DNA of 18,738 nt from contig JAQSXW010000003.1 of the NCBI GenBank assembly GCA_029256465.1, forward strand, positions 1-18,738, given 5' to 3'. Position numbers and translations under genes: made by a program. How positions within the stretch are numbered: the stretch's first letter is position 1; each line of letters opens with the position of its first letter. This document shows, piece after piece, positions 8,154 to 15,637 of the stretch. The notes beneath the pieces were generated by a model. It saw nothing but the letters and a program-made list of their open reading frames with translations, was not told the DNA's origin and made no database searches. This DNA is from Evtepia sp. GTDB lineage: Bacteria > Bacillota > Clostridia > Oscillospirales > Oscillospiraceae.

Positions 8154-8195
8154 ACAATATCACAATTTTCTAGTGTAAACAAGCCTATTTGTCAA
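8154..8195 (-). promoter_or_regulatory. Promoter region of the amino acid permease
   Basis: On the minus strand a perfect -35 TTGACA (8195-8190) is followed after 17 bp by TAGAAA (8172-8167). A second candidate overlaps it: TTGTTT (8182-8177), 17 bp, then TATTGT (8159-8154) with an extended TGA. Either would start transcription 20-40 bp before the ATG. Confidence 0.5.
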
Positions 8196-8228
8196 TCTTG
8201 AATAAGGAAAAGAAACGAATTTTCAGAG

Positions 8229-9992
8229 CTAAAATCCCTTTTGCAGGATTTGGTCAATTTGCTCGCTGATCTCACGGCGTTTTTCCATGACCCAAACATC
8301 GTCCAAGGGCAAGTCCAAGGCCTTGGAAAACGAATAATAGAGGTTTACTTGCTGATAATAAACCTCATAATCTGCACAAGTGCGACAGAACGTAATGGGC
8401 TTGCTGAGTTCGTTCCTTTGCGCAACAAAACATTCTCCCACATAATCAATAAATTGAGAGAGGAGTATTTGATTATTCACATCAAAAGGAATGTTCATGA
8501 GTCGCCACTCCATCGCCTCCGGCAACTTGTACTCTTTGAGCACATCTAGAATTACAATGAAATTGCGGATGTCTTTTTTTCGATAATGGGGGAGAGCTTC
8601 TGGCTCGATACTCCATAGGGCTAGCTTTTCCCGGAGTGTGAGAAGGGGAATCTCCAAAATGACTTCACTGGGGCCGATGACTGCCTGATCGATAGGCTCG
8701 TCCTCCGATGAGAGCTGCTCGGCAATAAAATGAATCTGGTCATCCAGGCAGGCAACATAACCCACGGGATAAATCCCAATTCGCCCCGCACGTCCTGCGA
8801 TCTGCTTGACTTCTTGGGTGGTGAGTGGGCGGAAGTTTTCTCCGTCAAACTTTTCCACTTCCGTAAAGATGAGGCGACGGATTGGAAGATTGATTCCCAT
8901 ACCGATCGCATCCGTGGCGACAAGGATTGGATTGGTTCCCTCAATAAAGGATTGATACTGCAGTTTGCGTACCTCCGGCGGCAAGTCACCGTAAATGACG
9001 CTGTTTCGGATGCCGAGCTTCGTAAAATACTGAGAGAGTCTCAGGACACTGCGCTTGGAAAAGGCTACGAGTGCATCCCCTGGCATGACTGCGGATAGCC
9101 GCACAGGACCCGGCTCTACTTCTAACGGAACCAGGCGAGTGTATTCCTTGAGAACAAAGGTGTCGCCACAATCACGGATCATGTTCAGTAGTTGATCCTT
9201 TACAAGCTTCGCACCACAGAGGTGAATCTCAAGGCAGCGAAGACCGAAAATGGCTTTGGACCAGGCGTCGCCGCGCTGGGAATCAGACACCAGCTGCACT
9301 TCGTCAATGACGGCTACGTCATAGGTTTGGCGAAGCTTTGCTTTTTCGACGGTGCAGCAGAGATGCTTGGCACCCTCCACGATAAATTCCTCTTCCCCTG
9401 TCAGTAAGCTGCAGGGCACTCCTTCACGATTAAGCCGTTCGTAGTTTTCCAAGGCCAAAATTCGAAGTGGGGCCAGATAAACACCGGAATGGGCTGCCTT
9501 CAGGCGTTGCAAGGCCTGATAGGTCTTTCCTGTGTTGGTGTCGCCCAGATGCAGATAAAACTCTCGATTAAGGCTTCGGGCTAACGGGTATTCCTCTGCG
9601 GGATTCTTTGGCAGCAGACGGCGAAACTGCGCAGATACCATTTGGGGGATGTGGCTGCTGACGAGCACCGAAATGATGCCGGATTTCAGATAACCGGACG
9701 GATTGGAGGCTACAGCCTCCTGGAACGAATAATTGGTGTGATTTCTTTGATTATATTGTGTGAGCAGGCGCTCGGAAACGGAGTCTAGAAGTTTAATATA
9801 ATCGCTTCGCAAGGCAGGATAGTCGGGAAATAAGTGCGGCGGCAGCTCTTGCAAACGTTTGATCTGATCACGAATCGCTGCGTCTTGGTGCCAAAGGTGA
9901 CGCACGCGCGAACTTCCTGATGATTCCTTCAGCTGGCCGTATCTCTGTTTGATTTTTTTGTAAGAGAGGCGTAATTTTTGATCTTTTTTCAT
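8229..9992 (-). CDS. SUV3-like superfamily 2 RNA helicase
   Basis: ATP-dependent helicase of 587 residues resembling SUV3/SUPV3L1, the RNA-unwinding partner of RNA-degrading enzymes. Seen motifs: Walker A in HLGDTNTGKTYQALQRL (148-164), VYLAPLRILALE (motif Ia), Walker B DEVQ at 230-233 (SUV3 uses DEIQ rather than DEAD), LVATDAIGMGINLP (motif V, 357-370) and QIAGRAGR (motif VI, 397-404). About 145 basic residues precede the core and about 170 follow. I chose ATG 9992, with GAGGTG nine bases upstream; a GTG at 10004 would add four residues and overlap that site. It is divergent from the small-protein/HD/polA group. RNA turnover is the likely role by family; not shown here. Confidence 0.85.
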   Translation of the reverse strand: MKKDQKLRLSYKKIKQRYGQLKESSGSSRVRHLWHQDAAIRDQIKRLQELPPHLFPDYPALRSDYIKLLDSVSERLLTQYNQRNHTNYSFQEAVASNPSGYLKSGIISVLVSSHIPQMVSAQFRRLLPKNPAEEYPLARSLNREFYLHLGDTNTGKTYQALQRLKAAHSGVYLAPLRILALENYERLNREGVPCSLLTGEEEFIVEGAKHLCCTVEKAKLRQTYDVAVIDEVQLVSDSQRGDAWSKAIFGLRCLEIHLCGAKLVKDQLLNMIRDCGDTFVLKEYTRLVPLEVEPGPVRLSAVMPGDALVAFSKRSVLRLSQYFTKLGIRNSVIYGDLPPEVRKLQYQSFIEGTNPILVATDAIGMGINLPIRRLIFTEVEKFDGENFRPLTTQEVKQIAGRAGRIGIYPVGYVACLDDQIHFIAEQLSSEDEPIDQAVIGPSEVILEIPLLTLREKLALWSIEPEALPHYRKKDIRNFIVILDVLKEYKLPEAMEWRLMNIPFDVNNQILLSQFIDYVGECFVAQRNELSKPITFCRTCADYEVYYQQVNLYYSFSKALDLPLDDVWVMEKRREISEQIDQILQKGF

Positions 9993-10109
9993 ATAGTAAG
10001 TCACCTCATGGTTTAGTGTGGACGAAAAATAAAGAATTACTCTAGTTTACAGAAACGTAGATGGCATACAGTGTAAAAAACCAGGGATACTAAGTGTGGA
10101 GGTGATAAA

Positions 10110-10220
10110 ATGGGAAAAAATAAGCGAAAAGAGAAGACAACAGTTCTTGCCGACGTGAGCCAGCAGAATACGGGACATAATGTAAAGAAAGAGGCACTCG
10201 GTACGAACACAAAACGCTAA
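10110..10220 (+). CDS. 36-residue basic, hydrophilic protein of unknown function
   Basis: Short gene with a very good ribosome site: GGAGGTG at 10098-10104, five bases, then ATG. The product starts MGKNKRKEKTTVLADV and ends GTNTKR; it is rich in Lys, Asn, Thr and Gln, has no TM and no Cys. This composition recalls minor small acid-soluble spore proteins, but I do not recognise a known family and make no functional claim. It ends 20 bp before the HD-domain gene on the same strand and probably shares its transcript. The ribosome site and the clean stop are the main evidence that it is real. Confidence 0.6.
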   Translation: MGKNKRKEKTTVLADVSQQNTGHNVKKEALGTNTKR

Positions 10221-10240
10221 GTGCGAAAGAGAAAACGAAG

Positions 10241-10894
10241 TTGAGACAGAATGAACAATTTATCGAAATGACCGAGCATTTGTGCTCGGATGCGCAGCCA
10301 TCCTGCTATTGGAAGACCTTGATGGCAGAAGGGAAGCTTAAGGAGTATCCCCTCGTGATGCTTTTTGACTTACAAAAAACCGAACAGTCAAAGCTTCATC
10401 ATCCAGAAGGGAATGTTTGGAATCATACCTGTTTGGTGGTGGATGAGGCGGCAAAGGTGAGGGAGAAAAGCAGTGATCCAACCGTTTTTATGTGGGCAGC
10501 CCTCCTGCATGACATTGGAAAACCCAGTACTACGCGCATGCGCCGTGGAAGAATCACAGCCTATGACCATGATAAGCAAGGTCAGGCTTTATCGGAAGAG
10601 TTCTTGCGGGTTTTCACAGAGGATCAGGAACTGATCCAAAAGGTGGGTAAGCTGGTGCGCTACCATATGCAGCCACTATTTGTGCTCAAAGGCTTACCGT
10701 TTGCCGAGGTGGGCAAAATGAAGCGCGAGACCAATCTACAGGATATTGCCCTCCTGAGCTATTGTGATCGCATGGGTAGGACGAATAGCGATGAAGAGGA
10801 AGAAGGCCGCAAGACACGTGAATTTTTGCAAAAGTGCACGATAACCCCAAGGAATGTATCCAAACCATCCGAGTCTAGACCCCTGGAGTTTTGA
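10241..10894 (+). CDS. HD-domain phosphohydrolase (Cca-type HD domain)
   Basis: Predicted metal-dependent phosphohydrolase of 217 residues; substrate unknown. HD residues seen: H54 and H62 in HHPEGNVWNHT, the H90-D91 pair in ALLHDIGKPST, H110 in AYDHD, H142 in VRYHM and D176 in SYCDRMGR. The wording is that of the HD domain fused to some bacterial tRNA CCA-adding enzymes, but no nucleotidyltransferase domain is present. Start is TTG 10241, with only a weak AAGAG/GAAG ribosome site; the next ATG (10268) has none. It likely depends on the small gene 20 bp upstream. Oddly, the last residues are encoded by the terminator stem and the stop codon lies at its loop, so the final 15-20 residues look like read-through beyond the conserved domain. 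Confidence 0.85.
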   Translation: MRQNEQFIEMTEHLCSDAQPSCYWKTLMAEGKLKEYPLVMLFDLQKTEQSKLHHPEGNVWNHTCLVVDEAAKVREKSSDPTVFMWAALLHDIGKPSTTRMRRGRITAYDHDKQGQALSEEFLRVFTEDQELIQKVGKLVRYHMQPLFVLKGLPFAEVGKMKRETNLQDIALLSYCDRMGRTNSDEEEEGRKTREFLQKCTITPRNVSKPSESRPLEF

Positions 10895-10912
10895 AACTCC
10901 GGGGGTTGTTTT
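10879..10912 (+). terminator. Rho-independent terminator after the HD-domain gene
   Basis: ACCCCTGGAGTTT (10879-10891) pairs with AAACTCCGGGGGT (10894-10906) with one T-G wobble, followed by TGTTTT. The HD gene's TGA (10892-10894) is at the tip of the hairpin. Confidence 0.8.
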
Positions 10913-10933
10913 CGTTTTCGGTTGTGGTATGAT
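10906..10933 (+). promoter_or_regulatory. Probable polA promoter
   Basis: TTGTTT (10906-10911), 16 bp, then TATGAT (10928-10933) preceded by TGG, giving an extended -10. The -35 is built from the T-tract of the terminator just upstream. The start point would leave a leader of about 60 bases before polA. Confidence 0.45.
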
Positions 10934-10999
10934 GTAGGGTAAGTCATTTTAAATTTCAATGCATTATATTGCTGTTTCCCAAGTTGAGGAGGAAGAAAG

Positions 11000-13666
11000 A
11001 TGAAGCTTCTGGCCATTGACGGAAACTCCATTGTGAACCGTGCTTTTTATGGGATTCGCCCGCTCAGTAATCATGAGGGCTTTCCCACCAATGCCATTTA
11101 TGGTTTTTTAACAATACTGCAGCGCATCCTAGAGGAGACCTCACCGGATGCTTTGTGTATCACCTTTGATCGCAAAGACCCCACCTTCCGCCATGAATCC
11201 TATGACGGATATAAGGCACAGCGTCAGCCCATGCCAGAGGAATTGGCAGTACAGATTCCCAAGCTCAAAGAGGTGCTAGACGCCATGAACATTCCCCGCT
11301 TTGAACTTGCGGGTTGGGAAGCGGACGACCTACTGGGAACCATTTCTCGGCGCTGCGAAGAGGCAGGCTGGTCTTGTATCATCGCAACCGGTGATAAGGA
11401 TGCCTTACAGCTTATTACCGACCGAACCTATGTTTATCTAGTATCAACCCGCATGGGAAAAACCACCACTCGCGAGATGGACCCTATGAAGTTTCGAGAA
11501 GCTTACGGCTTTGAACCAACGGGGATTGTGGACCTCAAGGCACTGATGGGAGACGCGTCAGATAACATTCCCGGGGTGAGGGGTATCGGGGAAAAGACAG
11601 GCATGGCACTGATTCAGGCCTACGGAACCATAGAAAACCTCTATGCCCAGTTGGATACTCTGGAGGTAAAACCCGCAGTGCTGAAAAAGCTGGCAGAAGG
11701 CCGAGAGGCGGCCTGGATGTCGCATGATTTGGCCACCATTCGTTGTAATGTGCCGATGGATCTTGTCCTACAAGATACCCTTCGGAAGTCAGTCAATCAA
11801 TCAGCCTTATACCAGCTTTTCTTGGAGCTGGAGTTTACCAAGATGATTGAGCAGATGGGGCTGCACGCGCAGCAGGGGGACCTGCCAGCGGAAAGCGGCA
11901 GGTACATAGGAACCTGTCACATGGAGGAAGTGACGGAGCCAGTTCGTCTTTCAGAGCTCCTTTCGGAGTGGGAAAAGGCAGACTATGTGGCACTTCTTGC
12001 CTTGCCAGACCTTGCAGGTGTGGCGGTGAGCTGTAACGATCATATGGCCCTTCTCTTTCGGGATAGTCTGAAGGAATATGACGAGATGCTAAGTCGTCTC
12101 TTTTCTCCTCAGATTAAAAAGGTGGGGCATGGCATCAAGGAACTCATGAAGAAGTTGCTGGAGGAAGGCTATTGCGCAGAGGGCTTTCTCTTTGACACGG
12201 AAGTTGCGGCCTATTTGCTCGCTCCGACCGACGGAAGCTATGAGTTGGAGCATTTGGCGAGAACCTATTTCCCGCAAGAGTATTTAAGAGGTGGGCAGGA
12301 GCAGACTAAGGCTAGGGAGTACCTAGCGCCCAATGCCTTTTCTCCCTTGGGAGACCGAGCTCCTGCAGTAGCTGCCTTTTCCAGCCACTGCGCGCTCATT
12401 GATGCGCTTTTCGGTGTGCTGTCTGCCCGCTTGGAGCAGCTGGAGCTTCGGGAACTTTTCGAAACGGTGGAACTGCCCCTCTGCTCCGTTCTGGCGGAGA
12501 TGGAGCGGGATGGGTTTCTGGTGGATCGAGGGGCCCTTCAGACCTTCGGAGAAACGCTGCGAACTCGGATTAACGAGATACAAGCCGAGATTTACGAAGA
12601 GGCAGGAGAAGAATTTAACATCAACTCTACTCAGCAGCTGGGGATTATCTTGTTTGAACAGCTGGGTCTGCCACCAGTGAAAAAGACCAAAACAGGATAC
12701 TCCACTAGCATTGAGGTGCTGGAAAAACTACAGGGGATGCACCCGATCATTGACTGTATCATGGAATACCGCCAGCTTAGCAAACTAAACTCCACCTATG
12801 TAGAGGGGCTCACCAAGGTAATTGCAGTAGATGGGCGGATTCACACCTGTTTCCAGAATACGGTCACCGCAACGGGACGCCTTTCCTCGACGGAACCGAA
12901 CCTTCAGAACATACCGGTTCGGACGCCCTTGGGTGCCCAAATGCGGAACATGTTTGTCGCACCGGAGGGAAAGGTTCTGGTCGATGCAGACTATTCACAG
13001 ATCGAGCTGCGCCTACTTGCTCATATTGCCAAGGATGAGAACATGATCGATGCCTTCCAAAGCGGAGCGGATATCCATACCAGCACCGCAGCGCAGGTCT
13101 TTGGCGTCGAACCGGAGCAAGTGACTTCAGAGATGCGCCGCCGCGCGAAAGCAGTGAACTTTGGGATTGTCTATGGCATTTCTGAATTCTCTCTGGCGCA
13201 GGATATTGGCGTGACGAGACGGGAAGCAGGGGAGTATATGGAGAAATACTTCTCCACCTTCCAAGGTGTCCGCAATTATATGTACCAGATTATTAAGCAG
13301 GCCAGACAGGATGGCTATGTGAAAACACTCATGGGCCGTCGCCGCTGGCTACCCGAGCTCCAGTCCTCTAATTATAACATGCGTTCCTTTGGAGAGCGAG
13401 TGGCACTTAACATGCCCATTCAAGGGACTGCAGCGGATGTGATGAAACTGGCGATGATCAAAGTAAGAAATCGGCTGAAGAATGAGGGGCTGCAGGCCAG
13501 GCTTGTTCTGCAGGTACACGATGAACTGATTGTGGAATGCCCAATAGAGGAAGCAAGGCGCGTGAAAGAACTCTTGAAGGATGAAATGGAGTCGGCAGCT
13601 TTGCTCTCTGTTCCGCTCAAAGCAGACGCTGCCATTGGAAAAAGCTGGGGAGAGGCGAAGGGATAA
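11000..13666 (+). CDS. polA: DNA polymerase I, proofreading domain inactive
   Basis: Repair and Okazaki-fragment polymerase, 888 residues. The 5'-3' exonuclease domain (about 1-290) begins LLAIDGNSIVNRAFYGIRPL and has the helix-three-turn motif DNIPGVRGIGEKTG. The middle region (about 300-475) lacks the acidic DxE residues of a 3'-5' exonuclease, having ALLALPDLAGVAVS instead, as in Bacillus Pol I, so it should not proofread. The polymerase domain has motif A DADYSQIELR with D664, motif B RRRAKAVNFGIVYGIS, and motif C VHDE with D841. AGGAGG (10987-10992) precedes ATG 11000 at good spacing. The next gene follows after two bases, so polA, the acetyltransferase and tsaD probably form one operon. 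Confidence 0.98.
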   Translation: MKLLAIDGNSIVNRAFYGIRPLSNHEGFPTNAIYGFLTILQRILEETSPDALCITFDRKDPTFRHESYDGYKAQRQPMPEELAVQIPKLKEVLDAMNIPRFELAGWEADDLLGTISRRCEEAGWSCIIATGDKDALQLITDRTYVYLVSTRMGKTTTREMDPMKFREAYGFEPTGIVDLKALMGDASDNIPGVRGIGEKTGMALIQAYGTIENLYAQLDTLEVKPAVLKKLAEGREAAWMSHDLATIRCNVPMDLVLQDTLRKSVNQSALYQLFLELEFTKMIEQMGLHAQQGDLPAESGRYIGTCHMEEVTEPVRLSELLSEWEKADYVALLALPDLAGVAVSCNDHMALLFRDSLKEYDEMLSRLFSPQIKKVGHGIKELMKKLLEEGYCAEGFLFDTEVAAYLLAPTDGSYELEHLARTYFPQEYLRGGQEQTKAREYLAPNAFSPLGDRAPAVAAFSSHCALIDALFGVLSARLEQLELRELFETVELPLCSVLAEMERDGFLVDRGALQTFGETLRTRINEIQAEIYEEAGEEFNINSTQQLGIILFEQLGLPPVKKTKTGYSTSIEVLEKLQGMHPIIDCIMEYRQLSKLNSTYVEGLTKVIAVDGRIHTCFQNTVTATGRLSSTEPNLQNIPVRTPLGAQMRNMFVAPEGKVLVDADYSQIELRLLAHIAKDENMIDAFQSGADIHTSTAAQVFGVEPEQVTSEMRRRAKAVNFGIVYGISEFSLAQDIGVTRREAGEYMEKYFSTFQGVRNYMYQIIKQARQDGYVKTLMGRRRWLPELQSSNYNMRSFGERVALNMPIQGTAADVMKLAMIKVRNRLKNEGLQARLVLQVHDELIVECPIEEARRVKELLKDEMESAALLSVPLKADAAIGKSWGEAKG

Positions 13667-13668
13667 GA

Positions 13669-14160
13669 ATGAATTATAACATCGTGCCCATGGATCGATC
13701 CCACTTAAGGGGAATCGCCGATTTGGAACGGCTTTGTTTTACCACCCCCTTGACGGAAGTCATGTTGGAGCAGGAACTCTATCTTGACCATGCCTCGTAT
13801 CTGGTGGCAGAAGATGAAAATGGTCAGGTAGTGGGGTATGCCGGTCTGCATGTCGTATTAGACGAAGGCTATATTGATAATGTCGCGGTTTCACCGGACT
13901 ACCGCAGACAGGGAATTGCCCGTCGTCTGGTGGAGGTGTTTTGCCGCTTTGGAGAAGAGAGGCTTGCCTTTCTCACCTTGGAGGTCAGAGCATCCAACAA
14001 GGCAGCGATTGCCTTATATGATCACCTAGGTTTTCTTCCGGAGGGACGACGCAGAGGCTACTATGAGAAGCCAAGGGAAGATGCCATTTTGATGACGCGG
14101 CGGTTTTCTCATGAAGGGGAGACGGCTTCCGATTCTCCCGAAGAAAGCCCCCTAGTTTGA
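13669..14160 (+). CDS. rimI: GNAT acetyltransferase, RimI-like
   Basis: N-acetyltransferase of 163 residues, most like RimI, which acetylates the N-terminal alanine of ribosomal protein bS18. The acetyl-CoA motif YIDNVAVSPDYRRQGIARRL lies at about 64-83, and the C-terminal end of the fold has the RimI pattern LGFLPEGRRRGYYEKPREDAILM. About 15 residues after the fold are poorly conserved. It starts two bases after the polA stop, with the ribosome site inside the end of polA, and lies 31 bp before tsaD. rimI beside tsaD is a common bacterial arrangement, which supports the name; the real substrate is not proven by sequence. Confidence 0.85.
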   Translation: MNYNIVPMDRSHLRGIADLERLCFTTPLTEVMLEQELYLDHASYLVAEDENGQVVGYAGLHVVLDEGYIDNVAVSPDYRRQGIARRLVEVFCRFGEERLAFLTLEVRASNKAAIALYDHLGFLPEGRRRGYYEKPREDAILMTRRFSHEGETASDSPEESPLV

Positions 14161-14191
14161 GCAAAACGAAAGAAAAAGAGGAGAGATTGCA

Positions 14192-15202
14192 ATGAACATA
14201 CTTGCCATAGAATCTTCGTGTGACGAAACTGCCGTAGCCATTGTACGGGATGGACGAGAGGTCCTGGCGGACTGTATTGCCTCTCAAGCGGAGATGCATG
14301 AGATTTATGGCGGTGTGGTACCGGAAATTGCCTCCAGAAAGCATATCGAAGCGATCTCTGCACTCGCCGAGGAAGCATTGCGCCGCGCCTCGCTGTCTCG
14401 CAAGGATCTGGATGCGGTAGCCGTGACCTATGCCCCCGGGCTGATTGGTGCTCTGCTGGTGGGGGTCAACTTTGCAAAGGCTGCAGCGTATGCCCTTGGA
14501 CTTCCGCTCATTCCGGTTCATCATGTCAGGGGGCACATCGCCGCCAATTACATTGCCTATCCGGAGCTTCAGCCGCCCTTTGTTTGCCTCTGTGTGTCCG
14601 GTGGTACCTCTCTCATCGTTGATGTACGCAGTTATACGGAGATGGAGATTCTGGGGGCTACCCGAGATGATGCCGCTGGAGAGTGCTTTGATAAGATTGC
14701 AAGGGTGTTAGGGCTGGGCTATCCGGGCGGCGGCCCCATGGATCGCATGGCACAGGGAGGAGATGACACCCGCTTTGTCCTGCCCCGTGTTCATATGCAG
14801 GATGCACCCATGGACCTCTCCTTCTCAGGCCTGAAAACGGCCACCTTGAATCTAATTCACAATTTGCAGCAAAAGGGCGAAGAGGTACCACGATCCGATT
14901 TGGCAGCATCCTTTTCTGCTGCAGTCAGTGATATGCTCATTCCCAGAGTGATGGAGGCGGCAAAACGGTTACAGTACGGGAAGGTTGCCGTGGTAGGTGG
15001 GGTTGCTGCCAATTCCCGCATTCGCAGAGATTTGGAGAAAGCCTGCCAAAAAAGTGGGAACGAACTCTATCTGCCGCCGCTGTCCCTGTGCGGGGATAAC
15101 GGTGCCATGATTGGAAGTCAGGCCTATTATGAGTATTTAGCAGGGAAGCGGGGAAACAGTACTCTCAATGCCTATGCAAATCGGGATATTTCTTTGGGAT
15201 AG
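14192..15202 (+). CDS. tsaD: tRNA N6-threonylcarbamoyladenosine synthase catalytic subunit
   Basis: TsaD transfers the threonylcarbamoyl group from TC-AMP to A37 of tRNAs that read ANN codons, as part of the TsaBDE complex. In 336 residues the ASKHA fold and metal site are clear: start NILAIESSCDETAVAIV, VPEIASRKHIE, metal ligands H111 and H115 in HHVRGHIAANY, VSGGTS at 136-141, GECFDKIARVLGLGYPGG, and D302 in CGDNGAMIG. GAGGAGAG precedes the ATG. The partners tsaB and tsaE, often in the same cluster, are not in this window. A tRNA-Thr gene, a class of t6A substrate, lies about 300 bp downstream, probably by coincidence. Confidence 0.98.
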   Translation: MNILAIESSCDETAVAIVRDGREVLADCIASQAEMHEIYGGVVPEIASRKHIEAISALAEEALRRASLSRKDLDAVAVTYAPGLIGALLVGVNFAKAAAYALGLPLIPVHHVRGHIAANYIAYPELQPPFVCLCVSGGTSLIVDVRSYTEMEILGATRDDAAGECFDKIARVLGLGYPGGGPMDRMAQGGDDTRFVLPRVHMQDAPMDLSFSGLKTATLNLIHNLQQKGEEVPRSDLAASFSAAVSDMLIPRVMEAAKRLQYGKVAVVGGVAANSRIRRDLEKACQKSGNELYLPPLSLCGDNGAMIGSQAYYEYLAGKRGNSTLNAYANRDISLG

Positions 15203-15248
15203 ATTTGGAACTTGAATCCATTGTGAGTACAGAATCGAGCGCAAAATT

Positions 15249-15289
15249 TGTGTGTAAAGTGTGGAAAAGTTTGTGGATAATGTGCATAA
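15249..15289 (-). promoter_or_regulatory. Cluster of four DnaA-box-like 9-mers
   Basis: Plus-strand TGTGTGTAA (15249-15257), TGTGGAAAA (15260-15268), TGTGGATAA (15272-15280) and TGTGCATAA (15281-15289) all lie in one orientation. The last two are exact reverse complements of the consensus TTATNCACA, and the third is the ideal TTATCCACA; the first two deviate slightly. Start-to-start distances are 11, 12 and 9 bp. AT-rich DNA without a gene follows to about 15427. No dnaA, dnaN or rpmH is nearby, so this is more likely a DnaA-binding cluster outside the origin than oriC. Confidence 0.65.
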
Positions 15290-15427
15290 CTTTCTGTAAA
15301 GTCTTATTCTGCGAGGAAAAGGAATGAAAAGAGATATTTCAACACATTGATGACAATTGGATCGAAAAAAGAAAAAAATCCGTTTCAAATCATTACAAAA
15401 CGTATAAAATAAGCCGAGAAGTTTCCG

Positions 15428-15456
15428 TTGACGAGGCCGCCTTTTTGTGCTAAAAT
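15428..15456 (+). promoter_or_regulatory. Near-consensus sigma-A promoter of the tRNA gene
   Basis: TTGACG (15428-15433), 17 bp, TAAAAT (15451-15456), with TGC just before the -10 as an extended element. The tRNA begins 44 bases after the -10. Confidence 0.85.
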
Positions 15457-15500
15457 GATTCAGCCGTTAGGTGGAGCCTACTCCAGACAAGCGGCAAGAC

Positions 15501-15575
15501 GCTACTGTGGCTCAATGGTAGAGCACATCACTCGTAATGATGAGGTTGTGGGTTCGATTCCCACCAGTAGCTCCA
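15501..15575 (+). tRNA. tRNA-Thr (anticodon CGU)
   Basis: A full cloverleaf can be drawn: acceptor GCTACTG/CAGTAGC, D-arm GCTC-AATGGTA-GAGC, anticodon arm CATCA-CTCGTAA-TGATG, variable AGGTT, T-arm GTGGG-TTCGATT-CCCAC, discriminator T, and an encoded CCA at 15573-15575. The anticodon at 15533-15535 is CGT, which reads ACG (Thr). All stems pair without mismatch. It has its own promoter and terminator, so it is transcribed alone. Confidence 0.96.
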
Positions 15576-15579
15576 AAAT

Positions 15580-15607
15580 CCCTCCGACGAAAGTTGGAGG
15601 GTTTTTT
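15580..15607 (+). terminator. Rho-independent terminator of the tRNA gene
   Basis: CCCTCCGAC (15580-15588), GAAA loop, GTTGGAGGG (15593-15601) with one G-T wobble, followed by six T. It begins five bases after the tRNA CCA end. Confidence 0.95.
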
Positions 15608-15637
15608 GTTGCGATGTCATGAGTTTTTGGGGAGGGT

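Noticed and set aside
8196..8228. Terminator after the SUV3-like helicase gene
   Set aside because: Only a weak ATTTT/AAAAT hairpin with a scattered T-rich tail; not strong enough to annotate.
10064..10071. Sigma-E-like promoter before the 36-residue gene
   Set aside because: CATACAGT fits the -10 consensus, but no matching -35 lies 14-15 bp upstream.
11000..13666. Active 3'-5' proofreading in DNA polymerase I
   Set aside because: The acidic DxE residues expected at the start of that domain are absent.
15203..15427. Full replication origin (oriC)
   Set aside because: DnaA-box-like sites and AT-rich DNA are present, but there is no dnaA, dnaN, rpmH or other origin neighbour, and a core repair/tRNA-modification operon precedes it.
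15548..15575. Attachment-site duplication of the tRNA 3' end
   Set aside because: No second copy of the T-arm/acceptor sequence and no integrase gene is visible in the window.
15428..15622. Plus-strand open frame of 64 codons
   Set aside because: It covers the tRNA-Thr gene, its promoter and its terminator; no coding evidence.
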